From DATFVJ01 sp963851085 (GTDB taxonomy: Bacteria; Actinomycetota; Actinomycetes; Streptosporangiales; Streptosporangiaceae), in the NCBI GenBank assembly GCA_963851085.1, contig CAWKNX010000016.1:434001-498000 (forward strand): a stretch of DNA of 64,000 nt. Direction: 5' to 3'. The notes under the pieces were generated by a model, which ran no database searches, had not been told where the DNA came from, and saw only the letters and a program-made list of their open reading frames with translations. Every line of letters begins with the position of its first letter. Position 1 is the first letter of the stretch. Shown here piece by piece: positions 40,145-49,992 of this stretch. Position numbers and translations under genes: made by a program.

Positions 40145-40324
40145 GTCGGATTAGTCCAACTGGTTCTGTCCAGTTCGCTGCGATGCAACTGCGTCCACGC
40201 TTTGTCCATCTGGTCGGACTGGATTCGGTCGTGTAGTGGCGCGGTCTACTAACACCGCAGACCGACTCCGGGTGGACCGCCCATCGCCGATCTGGATCTC
40301 GAATAGACACCAGTCCAAGACTGA

Positions 40325-40931
40325 TCAGGGTGACAGTCGCTCGATCCTCCAGTTCCCAGACTGAACGCTGTAGCGAAGCCGATCGTGCAGGCGGTCCGCT
40401 CCTTCTTCCCACAACTCGACGACATCAGGCAGGATCCGGTAACCGCCCCATCGAAGAGGGCGCGGTGGCCCCGAGTCACCGGGAAACGCTTCGGCCAGCT
40501 TGGTCACCTCCTCTTCGAGCACCGCTCGAGTCACGATTACCTGGCTCTGATGGCTTGCGACTGCGCTACGACGAGAACCTGGCGGCCGCGATTGCCAGTA
40601 GGCGTCCGACAACGAGGCTTCGACCACCTCCACTGCGCCCGTCACCCGGACCTGTCGGTGCACCGGGCTTGAACCAATGGAAGAGGGCAGCGGCAAATGG
40701 ATTTGCCTCCAACTCCTGGCCCTTGCCGCTTTCCTGGTCGGTGTAGAAGACGAGGCCTCGGTGATCGATTCCTCGCAGGAGGACCATTCTGGAGGACGGG
40801 CGCCCCTCGGTCGTGGCTGTGGCAACGGCCATCGCCTCGGGCATGGATTCGCCGGCTGCCCGCGCAGCCGCGAGCCACGAGGACAACTGAGTCATCGGGT
40901 CCGGATCGACGGACGCTTCCTCCACCGCCAC
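40325..40931 (-). CDS. pdxH: Pyridoxamine 5'-phosphate oxidase (frameshifted)
   Basis: About 202 residues. FMN-dependent oxidase that makes pyridoxal phosphate. The first frame has MAVATATTEGRPSSRMVLLRG, GLVFYTDQESGKGQEL and AALFHWFKP. After a one-base excess near 40675 it continues as QVRVTGAVEVVEASLSDAYW and ends YSVQSGNWRIERLSP, the conserved C-terminus with the substrate-binding Arg. The start GTG at 40931 is in good register with homologues. Confidence 0.9.
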
Positions 40932-41077
40932 AGTCTTGCTCGTTCGGGGATCCGATTCCTCGCCCCCGAGCCGGTCCCGGCGTGCTCAACGAGGGCGCAC
41001 TGCCGGAGCAAGTTTGTGTGTCCAGAAAGTGAGCGTCGTCCTCCCCGATGACGAACGCAGTGGCCGAGGTCCTTGAA

Positions 41078-41416
41078 TCAGGTCTCGGTCGCCGACTCGA
41101 GTTCGGCCAAAAGGTCCCTGGTTTCAGCGAGGGACGACGTGAGGATCTTCTTCGCCACGTCGAGGAGTTCGAAGATCATGGGGTTGCTGACCGAGTAGAC
41201 GACCGTCGCGCCGTCTTTGCGGGATTGCACGAGATTGGCTCGCCGCATGATCCCAAGCTGTTGGGACAGGTGGGAGGCTTCGATGCCGACCTCAGGAATC
41301 AGCTCTCCAACGGTCCGGTCGCCGTCTCGGAGAAGCTCGAGGACCCTGATCCGCGCTGGGTGGGCGAGAGTCTTAAAGAACTCTGCTTTCACCTGATAGA
41401 TCGGCATGGAAGCCAC
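41078..41416 (-). CDS. ArsR-family repressor divergent from the Ehr operon
   Basis: A 112-residue winged-helix repressor. The helix-turn-helix reads VGELIPEVGIEASHLSQQLG, then IMRRANLVQSRKDGATVVYSV is the wing. There is no Cys pair of the metal-sensing ArsR/SmtB type (no Cys in the protein), so the signal is probably not a thiol-bound metal. Strong dyads lie between it and the divergent six-gene operon, making it the likely regulator of both. Confidence 0.88.
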   Translation of the reverse strand: MASMPIYQVKAEFFKTLAHPARIRVLELLRDGDRTVGELIPEVGIEASHLSQQLGIMRRANLVQSRKDGATVVYSVSNPMIFELLDVAKKILTSSLAETRDLLAELESATET

Positions 41417-41494
41417 GGGGTTGTCTCCTTCTCCAGTCCAGTGCCTGCGGTCCGTTCCTCTTGGCCTGCGGTCCTTGCCTCAGACACCCTAACT

Positions 41495-41557
41495 GATTGA
41501 TCAATCGATTCGTCAGATTGACAACTGATGTATTTATCGATTGATGTATATGTCAAT
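41495..41557. promoter_or_regulatory. ArsR operator region of the Ehr operon
   Basis: A perfect 12-bp palindrome GATTGATCAATC is at 41495-41506. Further on, ATTGACA (41517-41523) and TGTCAAT (41551-41557) form a second inverted repeat spanning 41 bases, with TGATGTAT repeated inside. The region is far more A/T-rich than its surroundings and separates arsR from hyfI. Confidence 0.65.
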
Positions 41558-41558
41558 T

Positions 41559-42047
41559 ATGCGGCTCAGAGCAATCGGTAGGCGACTTCGGGCCCGCCCG
41601 ATGGAGATCGGGGATCCCGACCGCGGCCGTCCCGCGGTCGCAGCTGCGGCCGATCGGCTCCGCGGATCGCTACAGCTCCGGCACGTGGACGCAGGTTCGT
41701 GCAACGGCTGCGAGATCGAGATCTCGTCGATCTTCTCCCCCACCTACGACGCCGAGCGATTCGGCATCCGGCTCGAAGCCTCTCCCCGCCACTGCGACGG
41801 GCTGCTCGTGACCGGCCCCGTCACCCACAACATGGCGGGCCCCTTGCGCAAGACCTTCGAGGCCGTACCCCAGCCACGAGTCGTGGTGGCGGTGGGCGAC
41901 TGCGCACGCGACTGCGGGGTGTTCCGAGGTGCCTACGGCGTCGAGGGTGCGGTGGGCGACGTGGTGCCCGTCGACCTCGAGATCCCCGGCTGCCCCCCGG
42001 ACCCGGCCACCATCGTGCGCGCCCTGCGGGGACTGGCCGGGACGTGA
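41559..42047 (+). CDS. Ehr/hydrogenase-4-type small subunit (HyfI/NuoB-like)
   Basis: About 162 residues. Carries the proximal [4Fe-4S] cluster: C48 and C51 in GSCNGCEIE, C115 in AVGDCARDCG and C145 in PGCPPDP. TYDAERFGIRLEASPRH and LLVTGPVTHNM are typical of the group-4 small subunit. The start is uncertain: TTG/ATG codons at 41541-41550 overlap the operator arm, so ATG 41559 is used. Its stop overlaps the next gene (GTGA). All cluster ligands are retained, unlike the large subunit. Confidence 0.87.
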   Translation: MRLRAIGRRLRARPMEIGDPDRGRPAVAAAADRLRGSLQLRHVDAGSCNGCEIEISSIFSPTYDAERFGIRLEASPRHCDGLLVTGPVTHNMAGPLRKTFEAVPQPRVVVAVGDCARDCGVFRGAYGVEGAVGDVVPVDLEIPGCPPDPATIVRALRGLAGT

Positions 42048-44049
42048 CCGCAGCGCTGCTCGTCGGCACCGTGCTGACCGGGCTGGCCGCGTCACTGATC
42101 GGGGCCGCCGCCCCCGCGCGGTTCCGCATCGGCCTGTCGACGGCACTCACCATCGCGGCTTGCGTCCTCGGCCTCGTCGTCGGCGCCGACGTCCTGCACT
42201 CGGGTCACCCCGCCGTCGTGCACACGGCCGCCCTGATGCCGCTCTCGGGGTTCTCCCTTGCCCTCGACCGCTTCGGAGCTCTCTTCGTCGTGATCACCGC
42301 CGTCGTCGGCATCTGCGCCATGGTGTTCCGCTTCGGGTACGAAGGCCACGGTCTGGCCAGCCGGACGGCATCGTGCATCCTCCCGCTGTTCGTGACCAGC
42401 CTGCTGTTGGTCCCGGCCGCCTCAAACGTGACCACCTTCTTGTTCTTCTGGGAGCTGATGGCGATCACCTCGCTCCTGCTCGTCCTGGCCGACCACGCAC
42501 GACGCGGCGAGGTGCAGGCGGCCGGGCAGTGGTACGCGGTGATGACGCAATTCGGTGCGGCCGCACTGATCCTCGGCCTGGTGCTGTTGGCCACGCGCTC
42601 GGGGAGTCAGTCCTTCGCCGTCATCGCCCTCCGCTCCGCACACCTGCCGGCCTGGGTGCGCAGCACAGCGTTCGTGCTCGCGGTCGTGGGCTTCGGCTCG
42701 AAGGCCGGCGCCGTGCCCCTGCACGTGTGGCTGCCCCGCGCCCACCCTGAGGCGCCGGGACCTGTGTCCGCCCTGATGTCGGCGGCCATGGTGAACCTCG
42801 GGGTCTACGGCATCGTCCGGGTCGGCATGGGCCTGCTCTCGGGAGGGCCGGCGTGGTGGTGGCTGCTCGTGATGGGCCTCGGCGCTCTCTCGGCCATGTT
42901 CGGATCGCTGCACTCGGCCACAAGTAAGGACCTCAAGCGGCTGCTCGCCTATTCGACAACCGACAACGTCGGCCTGATGCTGCTCGGTGTCGGCGCCTCG
43001 GGCCTCTTCGCCGCCACCGGACATCGGGCTCTCGCCCTCGTGGCGCTGGTGGCCGCGCTGCTCCACGTCGTGTTCCACGCCGTGTTCAAGGGCTCGCTGT
43101 TCCTCTCCGCCGGTTCGGTCCACCAGGCCGCCGGGTCGACTGACCTCGACGGGCTCGGGGGCCTCCTGCGGCGGATGCCGGTGAGCGGACCGATCTTCCT
43201 CGTAGGTGGCTTGGCTATCGCGGCTCTACCGCCGTTCTGCGGCTTCGTGAGCGAGTGGCTGCTCCTCCAGAGCATGTTGCACGGCCTGCCCTCAAACACG
43301 TGGCCATCGCCGTCGCCATGCCGATCGGTGTGGGTGTCCTCGCTCTCACCGGTGGACTCACCGCCTTCACGTTCACCAAGGCCGTCGGCATCGGACTCTT
43401 GGGCCTGCCGCGCACCGAGCATGCCGAGCGGGCCCGGGAGGTCCGTCGACCCATGTGGATCGGCGCCGGCCTGCTCGCCGTCCTCTGCTTGGTGTTCGGC
43501 GTCGCTCCCTTCCTCGTGATCCCCTCGGTGCTCGACGCCGCTGGTGCCATTCCGGGTCTTCACCTGGCCGGGGCGTTCGCCCGCGGCTGGAACGTGGCGC
43601 TGCCCGGCGTTCCGGGCATGTTGGCACCCGGCCTGGTGGCGATCGGTCTGGTGGGCTTCGGCGGACTGGTCGCGCTCGGCCGCCGTCTGGTGCAGGAGCG
43701 CCCGGTACGTCTGACAGAGGCGTGGGGATGCGGGCGCGAATTGCAGACGGCGCGCATGGAGTACACGGCCACTTCGTTCGGCGAGCCGCTCACGCGTGTG
43801 TTCGAGGATGTGCTGAGCCCGGCCCGCGACGTCGACGTGAGCCACCTGGCCGAGGCGCGCTATTACACCGAGGCTGCGGTCATCCACACGACCATCGACG
43901 ATGCGTTCGAGCGGCGCATGTACCGCCCGGCCGACCGGATGCTCGAACGCTGGGGTGCCGTGGCCCGCCGCGTACCCAACGGAAGCGTCCACCGCTACTT
44001 GGCATTCGGCCTCGTCGCGCTGATCGTCGTGCTGGTGGTGCTGGCGTGA
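42044..44049 (+). CDS. Antiporter-like membrane subunit (HyfB/NuoL-like, frameshifted)
   Basis: About 668 residues with 14 or more hydrophobic helices, of the proton-conducting Nuo/Mrp antiporter family. Characteristic parts are FLFFWELMAITSLLLVL (the helix with a key Glu), FGSKAGAVPLHVWLPRAHPE (Lys helix), HSATSKDLKRLLAYSTTDN and VVFHAVFKGSLFLSAG. One base is missing near 43285, after which AVAMPIGVGVLALTGGLTAF continues. The end reads FGLVALIVVLVVLA. It is probably an ion-pumping module. Confidence 0.88.
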
Positions 44050-45007
44050 ACCCCGGCTGGTCGATCACCTCGATGGCGGCGATCTCGTTGCTCCAGATCA
44101 TCCTGGTCGTCGTCGGCGGCCCGCTCCTGCTCGGGCTCATGCGCAAGGTGCGCTGCCGGATGGAGGGCCGGGTCGGGCCGCCGGTCCGCCAGCCCCTCCT
44201 CGACCTGCGCAAGCTGGCTCGGCGCGAGCGGACCCGCCCCGAGCACGCCAGCTGGATCTTCCCCCTGGCCCCCGTGGTCCTGGTCGCTAGCACCCTGGTC
44301 GTGGCTGCCGTGGCGCCCTTGTTGGCCACCGACCCGGCATTCGGCTGGTCCGCGGACCTGTTCGCCGTCGTCTTCCTCCTCCTCCTCGGCTCGGTCTCCT
44401 TGGCCCTCGGCGCCCTCGACACCGGCACCGCGTTCGGGGGATGGGGGCGAGCCGGGCCATGACGATCGGGGCACTAGCCGAACCCGCCCTACTGGTGGCC
44501 ATCCTCGCCCTCTCGGTCCCGGCCCACTCCTCCAACCTGCCGACGATCATCACCAGGTCCCTGGCGCACCCCGCCTGGCTGGCCACCCCCGAGCGAGTCC
44601 TCGCCGTGATGGCGTTCGTGATCGTCATCGTGGCCGAGAGCGGACGGCTGCCCGTCGACAACCCGTCCACCCACTTGGAGCTGACGATGATCCACGAGGC
44701 CATGGTGCTCGAGTACGCCGGGCCCGACCTCGCACTCGTGAAGCTGGCCGAGTCCATGCGACTGCTCGTCCTGTTCACCCTCCTGGCCGACCTGTTCCTC
44801 CCCTGGGGCATCGCGACCTCACCAGGTCCCTGGCACCTCGCGGTGGCCGTCGCCAGCACCGCCGGGAAGGTGGTCGTGCTCGGGACGGCCTTGGCCGCGT
44901 TCGAGGTGACGGTGGCCAAGCTCCGCCTCTTCCGGGTGCCCGAGTTGCTCGCCGGGGCCTTCGTCCTGGCCACGCTGGCCGTCCTCTCCACGCTGGTGGT
45001 GACGTGA
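44046..45007 (+). CDS. HyfC/NuoH-like membrane subunit (frameshifted)
   Basis: About 321 residues. The membrane subunit that carries the quinone-channel-like interface to the soluble arm. Family parts are GPLLLGLMRKVRCRMEGRVG, PVRQPLLDLRKL and, after a missing base near 44440, MAFVIVIVAESGRLPVDNPS with the EGRxPVD-type loop, then LTMIHEAMVLEYAGPDLALV. The starting GTG and the stop both overlap neighbouring genes. Confidence 0.9.
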
Positions 45008-45663
45008 GCGGATCGCCCTACTTCTCCGCCCTCACCGTGGCCGCCGGCACGGTCCTGGTCTGCGCCGTAGCGATCCTGTGGCTGGCCTCGATCCGCGCCG
45101 TCATCTCGATGGTGGCCGTCCAGGGCGCTGCCCTGGGGTTGGTCGCCGTGGTCCTCGGCGTGCACCTGCACGACGCCGGTCTGCTGGCCGCGGCGGCCGT
45201 CGTCGTCGTGGTCAAGGCAGTGGTGATCCCGGTCCTCCTCGGACGAGCCAGCGGCCCGGACGCCGGATCGCGCGAGAGCCGGCCGCTTGTCAACGTCCCC
45301 GCTTCGCTGGTCGCATCGGCCGCCCTCATCGTGTTGGCCTTCGTCACCGGCCGCGGCGTGGCCCACTTCGTCGGGACCAGAGCCGGTGCGCTGGTACCGA
45401 TCGGACTCGCCACCATGTTGATCGGCTTCTTCGTCCTGGTGGCCCGGCGCCGGCCGACGTTCCAGATCGTCGGACTGCTGATGGTGGACAACGGGATCGC
45501 CCTCACGGCCTTCTTGTGCACGGCGGGCTTCCCGTTCCTGATTGAGCTCGGGGTCTCCTTCGACGTCCTCCTGGGCGTCGTCGTCCTCATGGTGCTGTCA
45601 CAACGACTCCGGCTCGAGTTCGGCGACGTCGATCTCGACGAACTCCAGGAACTGCACGACTGA
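45004..45663 (+). CDS. HyfE-like membrane subunit
   Basis: A 219-residue intact protein with six to seven membrane helices; the helices GLVAVVLGVHLHDAGLLAAA and VVVVVKAVVIPVLLGRA correspond to the NuoK-like part with a buried Lys. QIVGLLMVDNGIALTAFLC matches HyfE/MnhC-type proteins. GTGA and TGATG overlaps tie it to both neighbours. Confidence 0.85.
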   Translation: MSGSPYFSALTVAAGTVLVCAVAILWLASIRAVISMVAVQGAALGLVAVVLGVHLHDAGLLAAAAVVVVVKAVVIPVLLGRASGPDAGSRESRPLVNVPASLVASAALIVLAFVTGRGVAHFVGTRAGALVPIGLATMLIGFFVLVARRRPTFQIVGLLMVDNGIALTAFLCTAGFPFLIELGVSFDVLLGVVVLMVLSQRLRLEFGDVDLDELQELHD

Positions 45664-47136
45664 TGCTGCTCATCACGATCCTCGTCCTCCCGTTGCTCGG
45701 CGGCGCCGCGGTCGCTCTCGGGCGCGGACGACCATGGAGTGCGTGGGTCGCCGTGGCATCCAACGGGTCCGCGCTCGTCCTCGGGATCATCGCCGCCGTC
45801 CGGGTGCTCCGAGACGGCCCCCTCTCTGGCGCGTGGGGAACGCTGCGGGCCGACGCGCTGAGTGTGTTCATGGTCATCGTCATCGGTGCGATCTCGCTGC
45901 TCGCATCATGGCTCGGCGTCCGCACCGCGTCGCTTGCACCAGAGGATGGGCACGGCAGCGTCCTTGAGCGGTCGGCGGTCTACGGCGTGCTCGTCCAGGC
46001 CTTCGTTGGCTTCATGCTCCTCGCCGTGCTGGCGGCCAACGTCGGTGTGCTGTGGGTGGCCGTCGAGGCCACCACCATCGTCACCGCGTTCTTGGTCGGG
46101 TTCCGGCGGACCCGGGGCTCACTCGAAGCTTCGTGGAAGTACATCGTCATCTGCTCGGTCGGGATCGCGCTGGCCTTCCTGGGCACCGTCTTCGTGTACC
46201 TGGCTGCCCTGCACGCCGGCGGGCACTCGGCCCATGCGCTCGACTGGACCTCGCTCATGGCGCACGCACGCCACTTCGACCCGTCACTTATGCGCCTCGC
46301 CTTCGGGCTGCTCGTCCTCGGCTACGGCACCAAGGTCGGACTCGCCCCGATGCACACCTGGCTCCCCGACGCCCACAGCCAGGCCCCCGCGCCCGGTGTC
46401 GGCCCTGATGTCGGGGGTTCTCCTGACCGTGGCCTTCTACGCCATCTTGCGCTTCAAGGCGGTGACCGACGTGGCGCTCGGGCCCGGGTTCGCCCGCACC
46501 CTGCTCGTCATCGTGGGCCTCCTCTCACTGGCGCTGGCGGCGTCGCTGCTGATCGCTCAGCGCGATTACAAGCGCATGCTCGCCTACTCGAGCATCGAGC
46601 ACATGGGCCTGATCGCTCTCGGGGCCGCGGCGGGGATCCGGCTCGCCATCGCCGCCGTCCTGCTGCACATCCTCGGGCACGGTCTGGCCAAGAGCGTGCT
46701 CTTCTTGACCTCGGGGGAGATCCTGACGGCGGAGGGCACCAGCCGGATCGACGGCGTGCGGTCCCTGGTCGCCCGCCGGCCCGCTCTGGGTGGACTGTTC
46801 GGGGTCGGGCTCGTCGCCCTGCTCGGCCTCCCACCGTTCAGCCTCTTCACCAGCGAGCTGGTCATGGTCCGGGCCGAATTCGAGGTGGGCCTGGGGTGGG
46901 CGGCCGTCCTGGCCATGGTGGCGATGGTGGTCGTCTTCATCGCCGTGGTGGGCCACGCCCGGCACATGCTCCTCGGGCCGGCCGAGTCCACCGCGTCGCC
47001 TGGCCTCACCACACCGCCGCCCCGCTGGGTCGCGGCGCCTCTGATCGGCGGTCTGGCCGTCTGCGGCTTCATCGGCGTGTTCGCCTGGCCGCTCTCGGGC
47101 CTGCTGGCCGCCGCGGCGCGTGTGGTGGCGACGTGA
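45663..47136 (+). CDS. Second antiporter-like subunit (HyfF/HyfD/NuoN-like, frameshifted)
   Basis: About 491 residues. Membrane motifs include GVLWVAVEATTIVTAFLVGF (key Glu helix), YGTKVGLAPMHTWLPDAHSQ and, after one extra base near 46395, VSALMSGVLLTVAFYAILRF, DYKRMLAYSSIEHMGLIALG and GHGLAKSVLFLTSGE. It is the second antiporter-type subunit of the complex. A reading in the original frame that runs into the next gene and gives over 1000 residues is an artefact of the extra base. Confidence 0.9.
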
Positions 47137-48663
47137 CGGGTCCCTCGCTGGCGTCGGTGGCGCTCGAGCCGGTCGGCCGACACCGCCGGGCCGGTGTGGT
47201 CGCGGCGGAGGACCTGGTCGATGCGGCCTCCACCCTCCTCTCTCGGGGGATGCGGCTCTCCCTGGTGTCAGGTCACGACGACGGCAGCCGGCTGCGGGTC
47301 GTCTACCTCTTCACGTCGGGCCCGCCCGATACCCGGGTCGAGCTGCATCTGTTCGTCGACCCCGAGCGGCCGACCGTGCCGACGCTGTCTGGCGTCTCCT
47401 TCCCCGGCGGCCGCTTCGAGCGCGAGCTCCAGGACCTCTTCGGCATCATCCCGGTCGGTCACCCCCAGCCCCGGCGCCTGGTCCTGCACCAGCACTGGCC
47501 CGAGGGCTGGCACCCGATGCGCCGCGGATCCGGGAACCCTCCGGCCATGGTGCCCGACGCCGGCGCGTACCCCTTCGTGCCCGTGGAGGGAACCGGCGTC
47601 TACGAGATCCCGGTCGGGCCGGTGCACGCCGGGCTGATTGAACCCGGGCACTTCCGCTTCTGGGCGGTCGGCGAGACCATCCTTCGCATGAAGGCGCGTC
47701 TGTGGTTCGTGCACAAGGGTGTCGAGCGCCTCTTCGAGGGGCGCGACCCCCAGGCCGGCCTCGAACTGGCCGAGCGGATCTCGGGTGATACCGCCGTCGG
47801 GCACACCCTCGCTTACTGCCAGGCCGTGGAGGACGCGTGGCGTCTCGAGGTCCCGGCGGAGGCGCTGGTGCTCCGCGGCACCCTGCTCGAGCTCGAGCGT
47901 CTGTACAACCACGTGGCCGATGTCGGCGCGCTGTGCAACGACGTCGGCTTCGGCATCGCCAACGCCTGGGCGCTCTCGCTGCGTGAGCACCTGCTCCAGA
48001 CGAACGCCCGGGTGACCGGTCACCGTCTCCTGCGCGGCGGTGTCATCCCCGGCGGGGCTCGGGTCCGATGCCTGCCCACCGTGAGTGAGCTGGCCGAAGT
48101 CAGCGAGCGATTCGAGGAACTGATTGGTCTGGTCACGTCGAGCGCTCTTGTCATGGAGCGCTTCACCGGCACCGCCGTGCTCGACGAAGCCCAGGCACGG
48201 GAGCTCGGTGTCATTGGGATGGCCGGCCGCGCCTCGGGTCTCGCGTTCGACGCGCGTCACGCCCACCCTTCAATGACTTTGCCGAGTTCGTTCTCCCCCG
48301 TCGTTCGTACGGACGGTGACGTGAAGGCACGCTTCGAAGTCCGGGTCGCAGAGGCCCGGTCGTCGCTCTCCCTCTTGCGGGACTTCGTCCAGCGGGTCGG
48401 GGCGCTCGAGGCTGTCACGATCCCGAGTCGGTCGCAACAGGGCCGATCGGTCAGTGGAGTGGGGATCGCCGAAGCGTGGCGCGGAGCTGCCACGCATCGG
48501 GTGGAGCTTGACGACGAGGGTCGACTCGTGCAGGGTGAAGATCGTCGATCCGTCGTTCCACAACTGGCCCGCGCTGCCGGTCTCGCTGGTCGACACAATC
48601 GTCCCGGACTTCCCATTAGCGAACAAGAGCTTCAACCTCTCGTACGCCGGGAACGATCTCTGA
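47133..48663 (+). CDS. Ehr-type large subunit (HyfG-like) lacking Ni-Fe ligands
   Basis: About 510 residues. The N-terminal third is the NuoC-like domain (FERELQDLFGIIPVGHPQP). The rest is the NuoD/hydrogenase large-subunit fold with GVYEIPVGPVHAGLIEPGHF and RLWFVHKGVERLFEG. In true [NiFe] hydrogenases RxCGxC binds nickel; here it is RISGDTAVGH (Ser217, Thr220). The C-terminal DPCxxC is VDPSFHNWPAL near residue 472, reached after one extra base near 48530. Both Cys pairs are gone, so it cannot be a [NiFe] hydrogenase. It ends NKSFNLSYAGNDL. Confidence 0.9.
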
Positions 48664-48876
48664 TCGCCGTTGCGTGGGCCCCAACCGCCGGCGCGATGTT
48701 TGCGTGTGCCGCCAACGTCTTTGAGCTCCCGCAGGGCGTCTGAACGGTCGCCCCGAACGGTGCGCGTCAGCCAGGGCCGCCTTCCCGAGACTGGATCAGT
48801 ACCCCCGGTAGATCCGAGTGCTCGAATGAGTCGGTCCCATGCTGATGAATCCAACCCTGGCTGCATCCATCGCTCA

Positions 48877-49040
48877 AGCCTTGTCCCGTCATAGAGCAAC
48901 TGATGGGCAGTGATGGGCAGAAACAGTGAACTGAACCTGGGGCCATCCGCTATCAGCCCAGCTAGAGGCGAGATTTCGAGAGCGGAAGACGGGGAGCGGA
49001 AGACGGGATTCGAACCCGCGACCCTCACCTTGGCAAGGTG
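48877..49040 (-). repeat. tRNA-Gly 3'-half fragment copy 3 with flanks
   Basis: The tRNA part is 48994-49040. A 14-bp tandem duplication GAGCGGAAGACGGG (48980-48993 and 48994-49007) doubles the acceptor end. The left flank (48877-48979) resembles that of copy 2, including the doubled TGATGGGC. The right flank 49041-49140 resembles that of copy 1 (CCGAATCCGCCCGAATTC, then CCCTGTTGTAGAGC). Copy 3 thus combines the left arm of copy 2 with the right arm of copy 1, as expected for a junction between tandem integrated elements. Confidence 0.75.
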
Positions 49041-49330
49041 TTTGAGTTTGTCCACGGCGTCCAGGCGAGTCTCCTCCGAGCTGGGCTCCCGTCTGCGGAT
49101 CGTCCACCGAATCCGCCCGAATTCGACCCTGTTGTAGAGCCAGTCGAAGACCACCTTCATTGCGGGGTCCCGAGCCTCGGGAAATGGGGCAGCATCGACA
49201 ACCCGCCCGGCTCGGAGGTCAAGCGACCGGAACGCCTCGAAGGGAACGTCTGGAAGACGGTTTGGGGGGGTCGAGCGCTGTCATTGATCCATCTTCCGCG
49301 ATGAATCCCGCTCCGTCCACAATTCGGCCG

Positions 49331-49949
49331 TCAGACCTCGATCCCTTGTGCCCGTGTCACGAAGGCAATGGCTGCCTCGAGTAGCTCTTCTCCAGCCACC
49401 TCGGGATTGGCGGTGCGCATCATGTTGATGCCGCGGAAGAGGGCCACGATGATGCGAGCAGTCCGTTCAGCCGGCTCTTCGACTTCGATGCCACGCTGCT
49501 CGCGTTCGACCTCGAGGATCTCGGCGATGGCGCGGATGTCCTCTTGTTCGAGCTCGTTCATCCGCGCCCGGGCGGCGGGGTTGCGCAACGCATAGAGGTG
49601 GAATTCGAGGTACAAGGCGCCCATGTTGGGGACGCGGTCCAACTCACCACCGATGAGAGACACAAAATCCCCGATACGTGCTTCCGGTGGGATGTCGGAG
49701 CTTTCGATGGTGGCCCTGAAGCGCGGTCATCTCCCTGGCGTAGGCGTCTTCGAGGAGGGCCAAGAAGAGGTCCTCCTTGTTCTTGAAGTTCGAGTACACC
49801 GCGCCCTTCGTGAATCCGGCGGCGGCCGCCACTTCGTCGAGGGTCGCTGCGTAGAAGCCGCGCTCGGCGAAGACCTGGGCAGCAGCCTGGAGCAGGTACT
49901 CACGGGTCTGTTGGCGCCGGCGTTCTGCGGTGAGCGGTTCGAGTGGCAT
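49331..49949 (-). CDS. TetR/AcrR-family repressor (frameshifted)
   Basis: About 206 residues. The DNA-binding domain is QTREYLLQAAAQVFAERG, then ATLDEVAAAAGFTKGAVYSN, FKNKEDLFLALLED. A one-base shift near 49710 leads to the ligand domain (LYLEFHLYALRNPAARARMN). Divergent from a two-gene ABC exporter and separated from it by overlapping dyads, so it probably represses the exporter in response to a small molecule. Confidence 0.88.
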
Positions 49950-49968
49950 AGGGCTTGTGCTACTTCGC

Positions 49969-49992
49969 AGTATAGTGAATACTACTCAGTAT
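49969..49992. promoter_or_regulatory. Overlapping TetR operator dyads
   Basis: AGTAT-N5-ATACT (49969-49983) and ATACT-N4-AGTAT (49979-49992) share the middle ATACT. They sit between the divergent tetR and ABC genes and reach the ABC start codon at 49991. Binding would block exporter transcription. Confidence 0.6.

Noticed and set aside
41559..48663. Active [NiFe] hydrogenase-4
   Set aside because: The large subunit lacks both Cys pairs that bind Ni-Fe and there are no hyp maturation genes.
45663..48743. A single 1026-residue fusion of antiporter and large-subunit proteins
   Set aside because: The reading only arises because of an extra base near 46395; the middle part is Arg/Gly/Pro-rich nonsense and the real frame continues elsewhere.
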